A stretch of 64,000 nucleotides of DNA from JALYGJ01 sp036558545 (GTDB lineage Bacteria > Chloroflexota > Limnocylindria > Limnocylindrales > CSP1-4): the NCBI GenBank assembly GCA_036558545.1, contig DATBFJ010000071.1, positions 30,951-94,950 of the forward strand, read 5' to 3'. Positions 53,738 through 60,921 of this stretch are shown here, one piece after another. The notes under the pieces were generated by a model that saw nothing but the letters and a program-made list of their open reading frames with translations, did no database searches and was not told the origin of the DNA. The first letter of the stretch is position 1, and each line of letters opens with the position of its first letter. The translations under genes and the position numbers were made by a program.

Positions 53738-53751
53738 GCGCGATTTGTGCG
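53738..53751 (+). repeat. degenerate GCGCGATTTGTGCG box upstream of lipoprotein 4
   Basis: Close to the GCGTCGATTATTGTGCG box that follows each tRNA-Pro half further right, with a 3-base shortening. No tRNA sequence remains next to it. Together with the shared element at 53783 it marks the left end of an older cassette. Confidence 0.4.
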
Positions 53752-53782
53752 ACGGTCCAGGAAGGACGCAGAGCGTTCGGCC

Positions 53783-53819
53783 GTGACAGTCGGACCATTG
53801 AGTTCGTCACAGGGCTGGA
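53783..53819 (+). promoter_or_regulatory. shared upstream element of lipoprotein 4 (GTGAC-18-GTCAC)
   Basis: Begins GTGACAGTCGGA and ends TTCGTCAC.GGCTGGA. The same 37-bp block lies at 58494-58530 before lipoprotein 6, with GTGAC and GTCAC half sites exactly 23 bp apart in both. Conservation of a non-coding block with inverted half sites suggests an operator or promoter. Confidence 0.45.
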
Positions 53820-53834
53820 TCAAATATCACTGGG

Positions 53835-55727
53835 ATGTCCGAGATGTCACCTGCAAGCCGTATGCGTCGAGTCGGTTGTCTGCTGGGCCTCGTCGTGATT
53901 CTGGCTGCGTGCACCACAGGCCCGTCACCAACAACGAACCCGACCGCCTTGCGGTCGCAAGCGCCATCTGCGACGGTCTCGTCAGCGGCAGCGTCATTAA
54001 GGTCAGCCGTACCGTCGGCGTCGGCCTCACCTGCGCCTTCAACGTCCGCTACACATACATCGCCAGCGGCGACGCCCGCCGGACTCTCCCATTACTCGGG
54101 ACAGGGATCGAACAACTACGCCTCTGGATCAGGCTACGCCTTCGCCTTTGACTACCCGGCCTCGTGGAGCGTTATCAGCGGTTTCCGCGAGGTATACGCA
54201 CACGGACCTACGGTCATGGTCGCGATCGGTGTCGGCGACTACGACATCAACTGCACCGGCTCTCTTCCTGGAGCGGTGGATTGCGGCGATCCCATCTGGA
54301 CGGTCCCGGACGATGGCATCGTTCTCGCGTACACACTGCAGGACTGGCCTCAAGGACCGGCGGTGCCATACCCGACGCCGAGTGTTGGTACAAACGACAA
54401 ATGGGTGGAGATCGATGGCCGATCTGCCCTGTTCGCGCCGAACGCCGATGGAGACATGAGCTGGTCGCTGCTCGGAACGCCCGAGGTTCTCGAGGCCCGC
54501 TATGGGCGGTCCGTGGCCTCGACGGCGCCGGCCCAGATACAGGCCGTCATCGACAGTTGGCAATGGGCGGCGCCGATAGCAACACCTCAATCGACCCCGA
54601 TCGTGACCGGCAGCGGATCCGCGATCTATACCTGGCAGAAGGTCGGCGAGGCTCAGGCGGGGGTTTTCCCGTTGTGGGCACCGGATAGCAAACATGTGCT
54701 TATCGACATGCAGGCGGCGAACGAGTTCGATCAGGTCCAGCTGCTGGACTCGGTCGGCGCTTCAGTTGTGAGCATTACCGGCGTCAGCCAGCCGATGTGG
54801 CTCGACTCGGACACTGCCGTCGCCTACGAAGGCGATGCCATGGGCGGAAGCACATCGACCGCAGATGACCGGTCGCAGTTCCACACCGTGGCTGGTCGCG
54901 CGATCTCAGCTTCTGACGGAACCGTTACGTCGATGGATCTTCCGTGCTGTTTCGCGATGCCGAATGGCCACGGCGCGATCGCAATTACTCGGTTTGTGTC
55001 GGCGCACCAGGAAGACGAGGACGTGACGTGGCCAAAGACCGTCGTATGGCATGACGGAGTTCAGAGCGCCGAGTTGGACGCGGTGCCGCTCGGTTGGGAC
55101 CTAGCTGGCGACAAGCTGGCCGTCATCAAGCCGACCGAGCCGAGCGGCCGTGAGTACGTCGGCCAGGTCCAGGTGCTCAGTTGGCCGGGTCTAACACCCG
55201 ACTACGAGTCGACGGCAAAGGACCAATACGACGCAACATTCGACCCGACCGGCAGGTATGTGACTGGGACTTATTCGTTTCAGGATGCCGCCGACGAATG
55301 GCACATGGAAATCCACGTTGTCGATCTCACGTCGGGCGCGATGACCACCATTCCGGTACAGGGCGATCCGACCAAGGCGAGCGCGGACCCGGTGTGGAAC
55401 CAGAAAGGTCAAATTCTTATCGCCGATCAAGGCCCGCGGCTGCTCACATATCTGCCCGATGGGTCGCAGGTTGATGCAGAGGCACTATCGCGGCCGATCG
55501 TGCTTCAAGCGTCCGCCGACGGTTCAACCATCGTCCGGTATCGCTACGACAACAACTCGGATGACGCCATCGACTTCCGCGTTCTCAGCGGCGGCGATTG
55601 GGGACCGATGACCTTCCCGTTCGGGCCAACCTGGCGCGGCATACAACTGTCGCCCGATGGAGCTCAGGTCTTCTCGAGCACGAATACAGATACCGGGGTC
55701 GCGGGCTACCTCGCGAACATTCCGTAG
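53835..55727 (+). CDS. lipoprotein 4, PCC family, long form with N-terminal extra domain
   Basis: 630 residues. Lipobox VILAAC (Cys26) and S/T/P linker to about residue 85. An N-terminal domain of about 165 residues starts HYSGQGSNNY and contains FAFDYPASWSVISGF and CGDPIWTVPDDG. The second half is a propeller-like domain with VFPLWAPDSKHVLIDMQ, the marker LPCCFAMPNGHGAIAIT, GWDLAGDKLAVIKP and FDPTGRYVTG. Very close to lipoprotein 6 over its whole length. The function is unknown; exported and lipid-anchored. ATG 53835 or 53844. Confidence 0.82.
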   Translation: MSEMSPASRMRRVGCLLGLVVILAACTTGPSPTTNPTALRSQAPSATVSSAAASLRSAVPSASASPAPSTSATHTSPAATPAGLSHYSGQGSNNYASGSGYAFAFDYPASWSVISGFREVYAHGPTVMVAIGVGDYDINCTGSLPGAVDCGDPIWTVPDDGIVLAYTLQDWPQGPAVPYPTPSVGTNDKWVEIDGRSALFAPNADGDMSWSLLGTPEVLEARYGRSVASTAPAQIQAVIDSWQWAAPIATPQSTPIVTGSGSAIYTWQKVGEAQAGVFPLWAPDSKHVLIDMQAANEFDQVQLLDSVGASVVSITGVSQPMWLDSDTAVAYEGDAMGGSTSTADDRSQFHTVAGRAISASDGTVTSMDLPCCFAMPNGHGAIAITRFVSAHQEDEDVTWPKTVVWHDGVQSAELDAVPLGWDLAGDKLAVIKPTEPSGREYVGQVQVLSWPGLTPDYESTAKDQYDATFDPTGRYVTGTYSFQDAADEWHMEIHVVDLTSGAMTTIPVQGDPTKASADPVWNQKGQILIADQGPRLLTYLPDGSQVDAEALSRPIVLQASADGSTIVRYRYDNNSDDAIDFRVLSGGDWGPMTFPFGPTWRGIQLSPDGAQVFSSTNTDTGVAGYLANIP

Positions 55728-55750
55728 ATCGGCGCATGGTCAGATCGACG

Positions 55751-55802
55751 GACTGCCGCTCAAGCGCCAGCCCGGCGACCGAAAGCGCTCGATTATTGTG
55801 CG
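55751..55802 (+). repeat. partial repeat unit (copy 0) without tRNA half
   Basis: Aligns with the distal part of repeat unit A: CTCAAGCGCCAG, GGCGACCGAAAGCG, then TCGATTATTGTGCG at 55789-55802. The tRNA-Pro half and its promoter are missing, so this is either an eroded unit or a left boundary. Confidence 0.75.
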
Positions 55803-55836
55803 GGTGAGTGGCCCGCGATTTGCGTAGCCAGGGCCA

Positions 55837-55842
55837 TATCCT
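55837..55842 (+). promoter_or_regulatory. -10-like TATCCT, leaderless promoter of GNAT gene
   Basis: TATCCT, 6 nt, then ATG at 55849. Confidence 0.4.
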
Positions 55843-55848
55843 GCCGTG

Positions 55849-56595
55849 ATGGTCGAAACCGCTCTCGATATCTATCTGGATGCCTTCGTCGCGCCCCGGC
55901 GTCACGAGTTGGACAGCCCGGTCGTGTTGAACGCACCGGGCGTGCGCGGAGTCGCCCTTATCCGTCTGCTTGGCAGCGACGACTCTGGCTACGACCGATT
56001 CGTCGCGGAAGTGAATGGTCCGGGGCGCGGTGTTGTCTTTGTCCTCGACCAAGCGCCGCGCTGCAACGAGTTCATGCGAACGCAGCCCGGCTGGAGCGGT
56101 CATTCGGAGATGGCCATGGTGCTCCGCGATATCCAGGCCGTTTCTGGGAGCGAGCCTCCGAATGGTCTCGTGCTCCGACCGGTCATCCGCGGTAGCGCCG
56201 ACAACGAACAGGCCGTCTCGCTGAAGCGGGCTGCCGACGTTGCGATCGCCTCCGATCCGAGCGCCCCAACTTCGCCCGAAGAGGTCATCTCGTGGCTGAG
56301 TGGGTTGCCCGACTCCGTTCGCGTATTCGCCGCGGTCGACCAAAAGGGAATCGCGCACGCGACTGCAGCCTGCCATGTGTTCGGCGAGTACACGCAGATC
56401 TTCTTCGTCAGCACGGAACCGGAATGGCGGCGCCGCGGCATCGGCCACGCCATGACCGTTGGCGTCTTGAGAGCTGCTGCTTCTTTGGGAGCCCGCCACG
56501 CCATCCTGCACGCCACTGAGGACGGTCTGTCCGTCTACAAGCGCATCGGATTCGAGCCGATCGGAATGCTGACTCGGTATTCACGCGACGAGTAA
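55849..56595 (+). CDS. GNAT-family acetyltransferase
   Basis: 248 residues. The C-terminal half is the GNAT fold: substrate strand region YTQIFFVSTEPEWRRRGIGHAMTVGVL, with the acetyl-CoA binding R-R-G-I-G-H pattern, and the end YKRIGFEPIGMLTRY. The N-terminal 120 residues (FVLDQAPRCNEFMRTQPGW) are a helper domain I do not recognise. No signal peptide, so it is the only clearly cytoplasmic product among the island genes. It lies between partial repeat 0 and repeat unit A, as if it were a cassette gene itself. Confidence 0.85.
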   Translation: MVETALDIYLDAFVAPRRHELDSPVVLNAPGVRGVALIRLLGSDDSGYDRFVAEVNGPGRGVVFVLDQAPRCNEFMRTQPGWSGHSEMAMVLRDIQAVSGSEPPNGLVLRPVIRGSADNEQAVSLKRAADVAIASDPSAPTSPEEVISWLSGLPDSVRVFAAVDQKGIAHATAACHVFGEYTQIFFVSTEPEWRRRGIGHAMTVGVLRAAASLGARHAILHATEDGLSVYKRIGFEPIGMLTRYSRDE

Positions 56596-56648
56596 CCCAG
56601 TAATGTCGCGGGGCGCAAGCCGATCTCGCCATCTCGTGGCACCGATGC

Positions 56649-56829
56649 GCGGTGCAGGCTAGGCTCTGCATTCGAGATTCGGACTTATTGGCGGTTGGTC
56701 CGCACGAATCCGTCGGGGTGTAGCGCAGTGATAGCGCACCTGCTTTGGGAGCCTCTCGTGCCTGAGCGATGGAGGCTGCGCCACCTCAAGCGTCAGATCG
56801 GCGAGCGAAGACGCGTCGATTATTGTGCG
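56649..56829 (+). repeat. cassette-boundary repeat unit A
   Basis: In order: tRNA promoter copy (TGCAGGCTAGGCTCTGCA, ending 56670), a 43-bp spacer with a GCGG/CCGC hairpin, tRNA-Pro 5' half (56714-56752), a 60-bp variable stretch with CGATGGAGGCT, and the GCGTCGATTATTGTGCG box (56813-56829). Spacer and order are the same as in unit C. Confidence 0.88.
56714..56752 (+). pseudogene. truncated tRNA-Pro (5' half only), copy A
   Basis: First 39 nt of tRNA-Pro with one change in the D loop (AGTGATA for AGTGGTA). Contains acceptor 5' strand, D arm, 5' anticodon stem and loop CTGCTTTGGGAGC. Identity stops right after the loop; no T arm or acceptor 3' strand follows. Confidence 0.9.
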
Positions 56830-56935
56830 TTTCGCTGTCGGCTCCTCAGACATCCCAATCACCTAGATCGGCACTTGCGCGCCTAAACGCCACACAGCGA
56901 GGCTGTCTCGCGTCCAACCTTCGGAGGGCGTGGCA

Positions 56936-58270
56936 GTGCGTTTCTTACGGGTGTCTTTCTGTTTGGTCCTGGCGGCCGCCACGGTCTCGTGTTCTTCCCA
57001 GCTGCCGGCCTCTTTGCAAGCGTCCAGCGCGTCACCCTCAACCGTCGCCTCGGCCGAGCCCAGCTCACCGCCTTCGGTGACGGCGATCGCACGGCAGTCG
57101 GTTGCCGTCCCCAGTGAATGGTCTTCGCCTGTTCCACCCTCTGCGACTCCCAGCCAGGAGGCTCCGACTGCATCAACCTCAGGCCCTTCGCCTACCGCGC
57201 GGCCCAGCACGCCGACGCCCTCGCCGACACAGAGCGGGATTCAGTTGGATTGGAAGCAGATTCCCACGAGAGGTGGCGTCACGCCGCACTGGTCGCCAGA
57301 CGGGAGCTACCTGCTGCTCGAGGAACGGGACGTTTACGGGCTGGTCTTGGTTGACGCCATTGGCCAGCTGATCGCCAGATTCGACGGCTATGCCGAACCC
57401 TCCTGGCTCAATGACGGCGCATGGCTCACCGACACCGAGTTCGTGGCCTACAAGGAGTCGACGATGCCGAGCAATCCGCATCACGAGGTCGACGTGCCCG
57501 CGATCATCGTCAACGCCAGGGATGGCACGACCCGCGACGTGTCATTTCCGTGCTGCAGTGCGCTGGCCAACGGACACGGTGCGGCGGCCGTGAGCTGGTT
57601 CGAGCCATCCGTCAGGGGCGTTGCCCAGCCGGAGTTCAGCGTCTGGTCGGACGGCACCACGACCAACCCGCTACCGCGTTTCCCGATGTTCTGGACACCG
57701 GCGGGCGACACGCTTGTCGTCGAGCATCCCAATGCGCCAGGCGGTTTGCCTTACGGCTGGATGGAGGCGCTCGGCTGGCCCGGGCTCAAGGTCGTCCTGG
57801 AGGGAGAAGGGACAACCACTGCCGCCCCTTCCGCCCGATTCAGCCCATCGGGCGCCTACCTCACACCCGCGACTAAGGCGACCTCAGACAACCAGCGCCC
57901 ATACCTCGGCGTGCTGGAGCTCGCCTCCGGCAACGTCGCCGAGATTCCGACTGCCGGTAACCACACGAGCTACGGTTGGGATTCCCGAGACGACCTCCTG
58001 GTGTCGGACGACTCGGGGCTGACCACATACTCACCAGATGGCTCACGGCTCGCCACGGAGCCGTTCTCGGGCGGGATCACTGGCTCGGCTGACGGATCGA
58101 CGCAGATCACGTTCGACTCGAATAACGTACCGAGCCTATGGCCGAGCGGCGACACGATCGCATTGCCCGCCGTTCCTGACAACCAAGCCGGGTACTGGCT
58201 ATCGCCAACAGGCGCAGACCTACTCGCCGCGCCTGCAGACAGCGGATTCTGGCTGGCACAGCTGCCTTGA
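56936..58270 (+). CDS. lipoprotein 5, PCC family, short form
   Basis: 444 residues. GTG 56936 lies 7 nt after GGAGGG and gives the signal peptide RFLRVSFCLVLAAATVSC (lipobox TVSC). An S/P/T linker to about residue 100 is followed directly by the propeller-like domain: VTPHWSPDGSYLLLEE, YAEPSWLNDGAW, the marker FPCCSALANGHGAAAVSW and ARFSPSGAYLTP. It lacks the HYSGQGSN domain of the long forms. Sole gene between repeat units A and B. A transcript from the tRNA promoter copy in unit A would run into it. Confidence 0.8.
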   Translation: MRFLRVSFCLVLAAATVSCSSQLPASLQASSASPSTVASAEPSSPPSVTAIARQSVAVPSEWSSPVPPSATPSQEAPTASTSGPSPTARPSTPTPSPTQSGIQLDWKQIPTRGGVTPHWSPDGSYLLLEERDVYGLVLVDAIGQLIARFDGYAEPSWLNDGAWLTDTEFVAYKESTMPSNPHHEVDVPAIIVNARDGTTRDVSFPCCSALANGHGAAAVSWFEPSVRGVAQPEFSVWSDGTTTNPLPRFPMFWTPAGDTLVVEHPNAPGGLPYGWMEALGWPGLKVVLEGEGTTTAAPSARFSPSGAYLTPATKATSDNQRPYLGVLELASGNVAEIPTAGNHTSYGWDSRDDLLVSDDSGLTTYSPDGSRLATEPFSGGITGSADGSTQITFDSNNVPSLWPSGDTIALPAVPDNQAGYWLSPTGADLLAAPADSGFWLAQLP

Positions 58271-58309
58271 GTTGTCCTGTCTTCAGCGCCAGACGCATGG
58301 CGCCGATTA

Positions 58310-58457
58310 GCGGTGCAGGCTAGGCTCTGCAATCAAGCTGTCGGGGTGTAGCGCAGTGGTAGCGCACCTGCTTTGGGAGCCTTACTGGCCCGAGCGGTGC
58401 AGCATCAACCAGTTCGAGCACGACCAGAGCGAGCGAAAGCGCGTCGATTATTGTGCG
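58310..58457 (+). repeat. cassette-boundary repeat unit B
   Basis: tRNA promoter copy (58310-58331), a 10-bp spacer, tRNA-Pro 5' half (58342-58380), 60 bp with CGAGCGGTGCAG, and GCGTCGATTATTGTGCG (58441-58457). The spacer is shorter than in A and C and close to that of the intact tRNA gene. Confidence 0.88.
58342..58380 (+). pseudogene. truncated tRNA-Pro (5' half only), copy B
   Basis: Exact copy of nt 1-39 of the intact tRNA-Pro, ending in GGGAGC. The next base departs from the tRNA (CTTACT instead of AGGGGG). Confidence 0.92.
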
Positions 58458-58493
58458 TTTCGCGTACACGAAACGGCATCGCGTCCCTCAGGC

Positions 58494-58530
58494 GTGACAG
58501 TCGGAGCTTCGTATTCGTCACACGGCTGGA
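58494..58530 (+). promoter_or_regulatory. shared upstream element of lipoprotein 6 (GTGAC-18-GTCAC)
   Basis: Counterpart of 53783-53819: GTGACAGTCGGA, TTCGTCAC, GGCTGGA with identical spacing, 24 bp before the GTG start. Confidence 0.45.
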
Positions 58531-58553
58531 CGAAGCACTGCAAGGATGACCGG

Positions 58554-60464
58554 GTGTCAGGTAGGAGCGTTCTTGGTCGCGTCGCCTTCGCGTTGTACTT
58601 CGCTGTGTCGCTCGTCGGCTGTTCGGCGACTCAATCAGCGACGCCGCGACCATCGGCCGTCACGTCTCCGATCTCCTCGGTAGAGTCCTCGCCGACGATT
58701 GCGCCCTCACACTCGGGTCCGTCGGTATCTCCATCCGCTGCGTCCTCGCCATTCGCGATTCCATCCCCGTCGATCGCGACGTCACCCGCTCCGTCGGCCA
58801 GCCCGGTATTCCCGTCGGCGACGCCGGCGTCGGCGTTAGCGCACTACTCCGGCCAGGGATCGAACGACTACCAGCTAGGCTCCGGGCAGGCGTTTGCGTT
58901 TGACTACCCGTCGTCGTGGAGCGTCATCAGCCGGTTCCACGAGGTGCACGCGCATCTGGGGGCGGTGATGGTCGCAGTCGGCATCGGCAACTACGACGTC
59001 AACTGCACAGGCCAGCTGCAAACCGGCCTGTCGTGCGGGGATCCGATCTGGACGGTGCCGGACGACGGCGTCGTCCTCGTCTACACCCTCCAGTTCTGGC
59101 CGCAGGGCCCAGCTGTGCCATTCCCGACGCCTCAGGTTGGACCGAATGACAAATGGGTGCAGATCGACGGTCGGACGGCGCTCTACTCGCAGGCTCAGGA
59201 TGGCTCGATGAGCTGGTCGCTGCTCGGCACGCCCGAGGTTATCGAGGCGAGATTCGGTCCCGCTGTCGCCGAGAGCGCGCCCGATGAAATACAGGCGGTC
59301 ATCGACAGCTGGCACTGGAGCGCGCCGAGCGGAACGCCGCGGCCGACGCCGATCGTCACCGGCAGTGGATCGGCCACGTACAGGTGGCAGCAGGTTGGTG
59401 CGGCACAGGGCGGCGTTTTCCCGATTTGGGCGCCCGACAGCAATCACATTCTGATCGACATGCAGGCAGCGAATGAGCTCGACGTGGTCGAGATGCTCGA
59501 CCGGAGCGGTGCCTCGATTGCGAATATCAGCGGCGCCAGCGAGCCGATGTGGCTCGACTCCAGCACGGCGGTCGCCTACGAAGGCGGTTCGCTGCCGACC
59601 TCTAGCGATACCGAACGGTCTCAGTACCACACCGTGCCGGGCCAGGCCATCTCAGCAGCCGACGGGACGTCGAGCCCTCTGGAACTGCCGTGCTGCTATC
59701 CACTCCCGAACGGCCACGGCGCGATAGCCATAACGCGCTTCGTGCCCGACAGCTCGCGGCAGGGCGACTGGCCAAAGACGGTCGTGTGGCAAAACGGAGT
59801 GCAGAGCGCTGAATTGCCTGTCGTGCCGATCGGCTGGGACCTACAAGGCGACAAGCTGGCGGTCGTCAAGCCAAGCGAGCCGCACGATGGCCCGGGCGAT
59901 TACGTGGGCCAGTTTCAAGTGCTTAGTTGGCCCGGACTAAGGACCCTGTTTGAGGGAGCGACGACAAGCGGCGGAACGTTCGATCCGAGCGGCAGATACA
60001 TCGCGGGGACTGAGCCATACCAAGACGCGTCCGGGGGCTGGCGCATGAAGGTCCAAGTCCTCGATCTGACCACCGGATCGATCGCCAGCATTCCAGTCGC
60101 GGGCGACCCGACGAAAACGAGTGCCGATCCGGTTTGGAACGACCAGGGTCAGCTGCTCATCGCCACGGCCGATCAAAAGCTGCAGACATACCTGCCCGAC
60201 GGGACGCTGATTGCGTCAAGCAATCTGTCCCGCTCGACCGCGCTGGAAGGCTCCTTGGACGGCTCAACGATCGTCAGCTTCCACCGCGATTCCAACGACA
60301 ACCTGACCGACTATCAGGTCTTGCGAGCAGCCAAGTGGCAGCCGCTAACGCTGCCTTTCGACCCCACGTGGCGCGCTGTGCAACTCTCGCCGGATGGCAC
60401 CCAGGTGTTCGCAAGCACGCAGACGGGCGGCGGTGTTGCAAGCTACCTGACGGACATCCCGTAG
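58554..60464 (+). CDS. lipoprotein 6, PCC family, long form
   Basis: 636 residues, recent paralogue of lipoprotein 4. Start GTG 58554 with AAGGA upstream; the frame continues back through the tRNA half but that part is not protein. Lipobox SLVGC, an S/P/T linker, the HYSGQGSNDY domain (FAFDYPSSWSVIS, CGDPIWTVPDDG, MSWSLLGTPEV). The propeller-like half follows with VFPIWAPDSNHILIDMQ, LPCCYPLPNGHGAIAITR, GWDLQGDKLAVVKP and FDPSGRYIAG. Sole intact gene between repeat units B and C. Confidence 0.83.
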   Translation: MSGRSVLGRVAFALYFAVSLVGCSATQSATPRPSAVTSPISSVESSPTIAPSHSGPSVSPSAASSPFAIPSPSIATSPAPSASPVFPSATPASALAHYSGQGSNDYQLGSGQAFAFDYPSSWSVISRFHEVHAHLGAVMVAVGIGNYDVNCTGQLQTGLSCGDPIWTVPDDGVVLVYTLQFWPQGPAVPFPTPQVGPNDKWVQIDGRTALYSQAQDGSMSWSLLGTPEVIEARFGPAVAESAPDEIQAVIDSWHWSAPSGTPRPTPIVTGSGSATYRWQQVGAAQGGVFPIWAPDSNHILIDMQAANELDVVEMLDRSGASIANISGASEPMWLDSSTAVAYEGGSLPTSSDTERSQYHTVPGQAISAADGTSSPLELPCCYPLPNGHGAIAITRFVPDSSRQGDWPKTVVWQNGVQSAELPVVPIGWDLQGDKLAVVKPSEPHDGPGDYVGQFQVLSWPGLRTLFEGATTSGGTFDPSGRYIAGTEPYQDASGGWRMKVQVLDLTTGSIASIPVAGDPTKTSADPVWNDQGQLLIATADQKLQTYLPDGTLIASSNLSRSTALEGSLDGSTIVSFHRDSNDNLTDYQVLRAAKWQPLTLPFDPTWRAVQLSPDGTQVFASTQTGGGVASYLTDIP

Positions 60465-60489
60465 CTCGCGGGCTCCGTCGCTACTACCA

Positions 60490-60684
60490 CCGTACAGGTT
60501 CGAGCCAAGAAGTTGCAACGGCCAAAGTCACCTTCTATCCGTCGATCGGAAACGGATGGCTCACCTGGTCCGCTTATGCGGACGTGCGCCCTGGATACGA
60601 GTCGGGCGGAATGTTCGGTCTCGATCTCGCGTTGCTTGGCAGTCCGAAAGTTGGGGCGACAGCGCCGACGAGCGGTGCAGGCTA
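60490..60684 (+). pseudogene. possible lipoprotein gene remnant before repeat unit C
   Basis: One frame reads ATAKVTFYPSIGNGWLTWSA, then LDLALLGSPKV, resembling the MSWSLLGTPEV block of the long lipoproteins. It has no start and runs into the promoter copy of unit C. Possibly the tail of a lost cassette gene; the similarity is short, so this is tentative. Confidence 0.3.
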
Positions 60685-60851
60685 GGCTCTGCAGTCGGAA
60701 TTCGGAGTTATGTGCGGTTCACCCGCACGAATCCCTCGGGGTGTAGCGCAGTGGTAGCGCACCTGCTTTGGGAGCCTTTCCCGCGCGAGCGATGCAGGCT
60801 TCGCGCCCCCAAGCGCGGTTTCAGCGAGCGAAACGCGTCGATTATTGTGCG
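60672..60851 (+). repeat. cassette-boundary repeat unit C
   Basis: tRNA promoter copy (60672-60693), 43-bp spacer with TGCGG/CCGCA hairpin as in unit A, tRNA-Pro 5' half (60737-60775), 59 bp with CGAGCGATGCAGGCT, and GCGTCGATTATTGTGCG (60835-60851). Confidence 0.88.
60737..60775 (+). pseudogene. truncated tRNA-Pro (5' half only), copy C
   Basis: Exact copy of nt 1-39 of the intact tRNA-Pro; identity ends after GGGAGC, followed by CTTTCC. Confidence 0.92.
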
Positions 60852-60921
60852 ATTGGAAGCGTTCGGCGACGTCCACATGTCAGTCCGACCGGCCGGATTC
60901 TCCCTGCGACGCCGAACTTCA

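Noticed and set aside
56714..56752. tRNA halves as parts of split or permuted tRNA genes
   Set aside because: No matching 3' halves occur in the window, and an intact tRNA-Pro is present.
58381..58440. Apparent T-loop-like CAGTTCGAGCACGACCA after tRNA half B
   Set aside because: Cannot form a T stem or pair with the acceptor 5' strand; units A and C lack it, so it is probably chance.
58356..58553. N-terminal extension of lipoprotein 6 through the tRNA half (V-V-A-H-L-L-W-E-P)
   Set aside because: The peptide is the translation of tRNA sequence and appears in several frames at each repeat; a signal peptide starts properly at GTG 58554.
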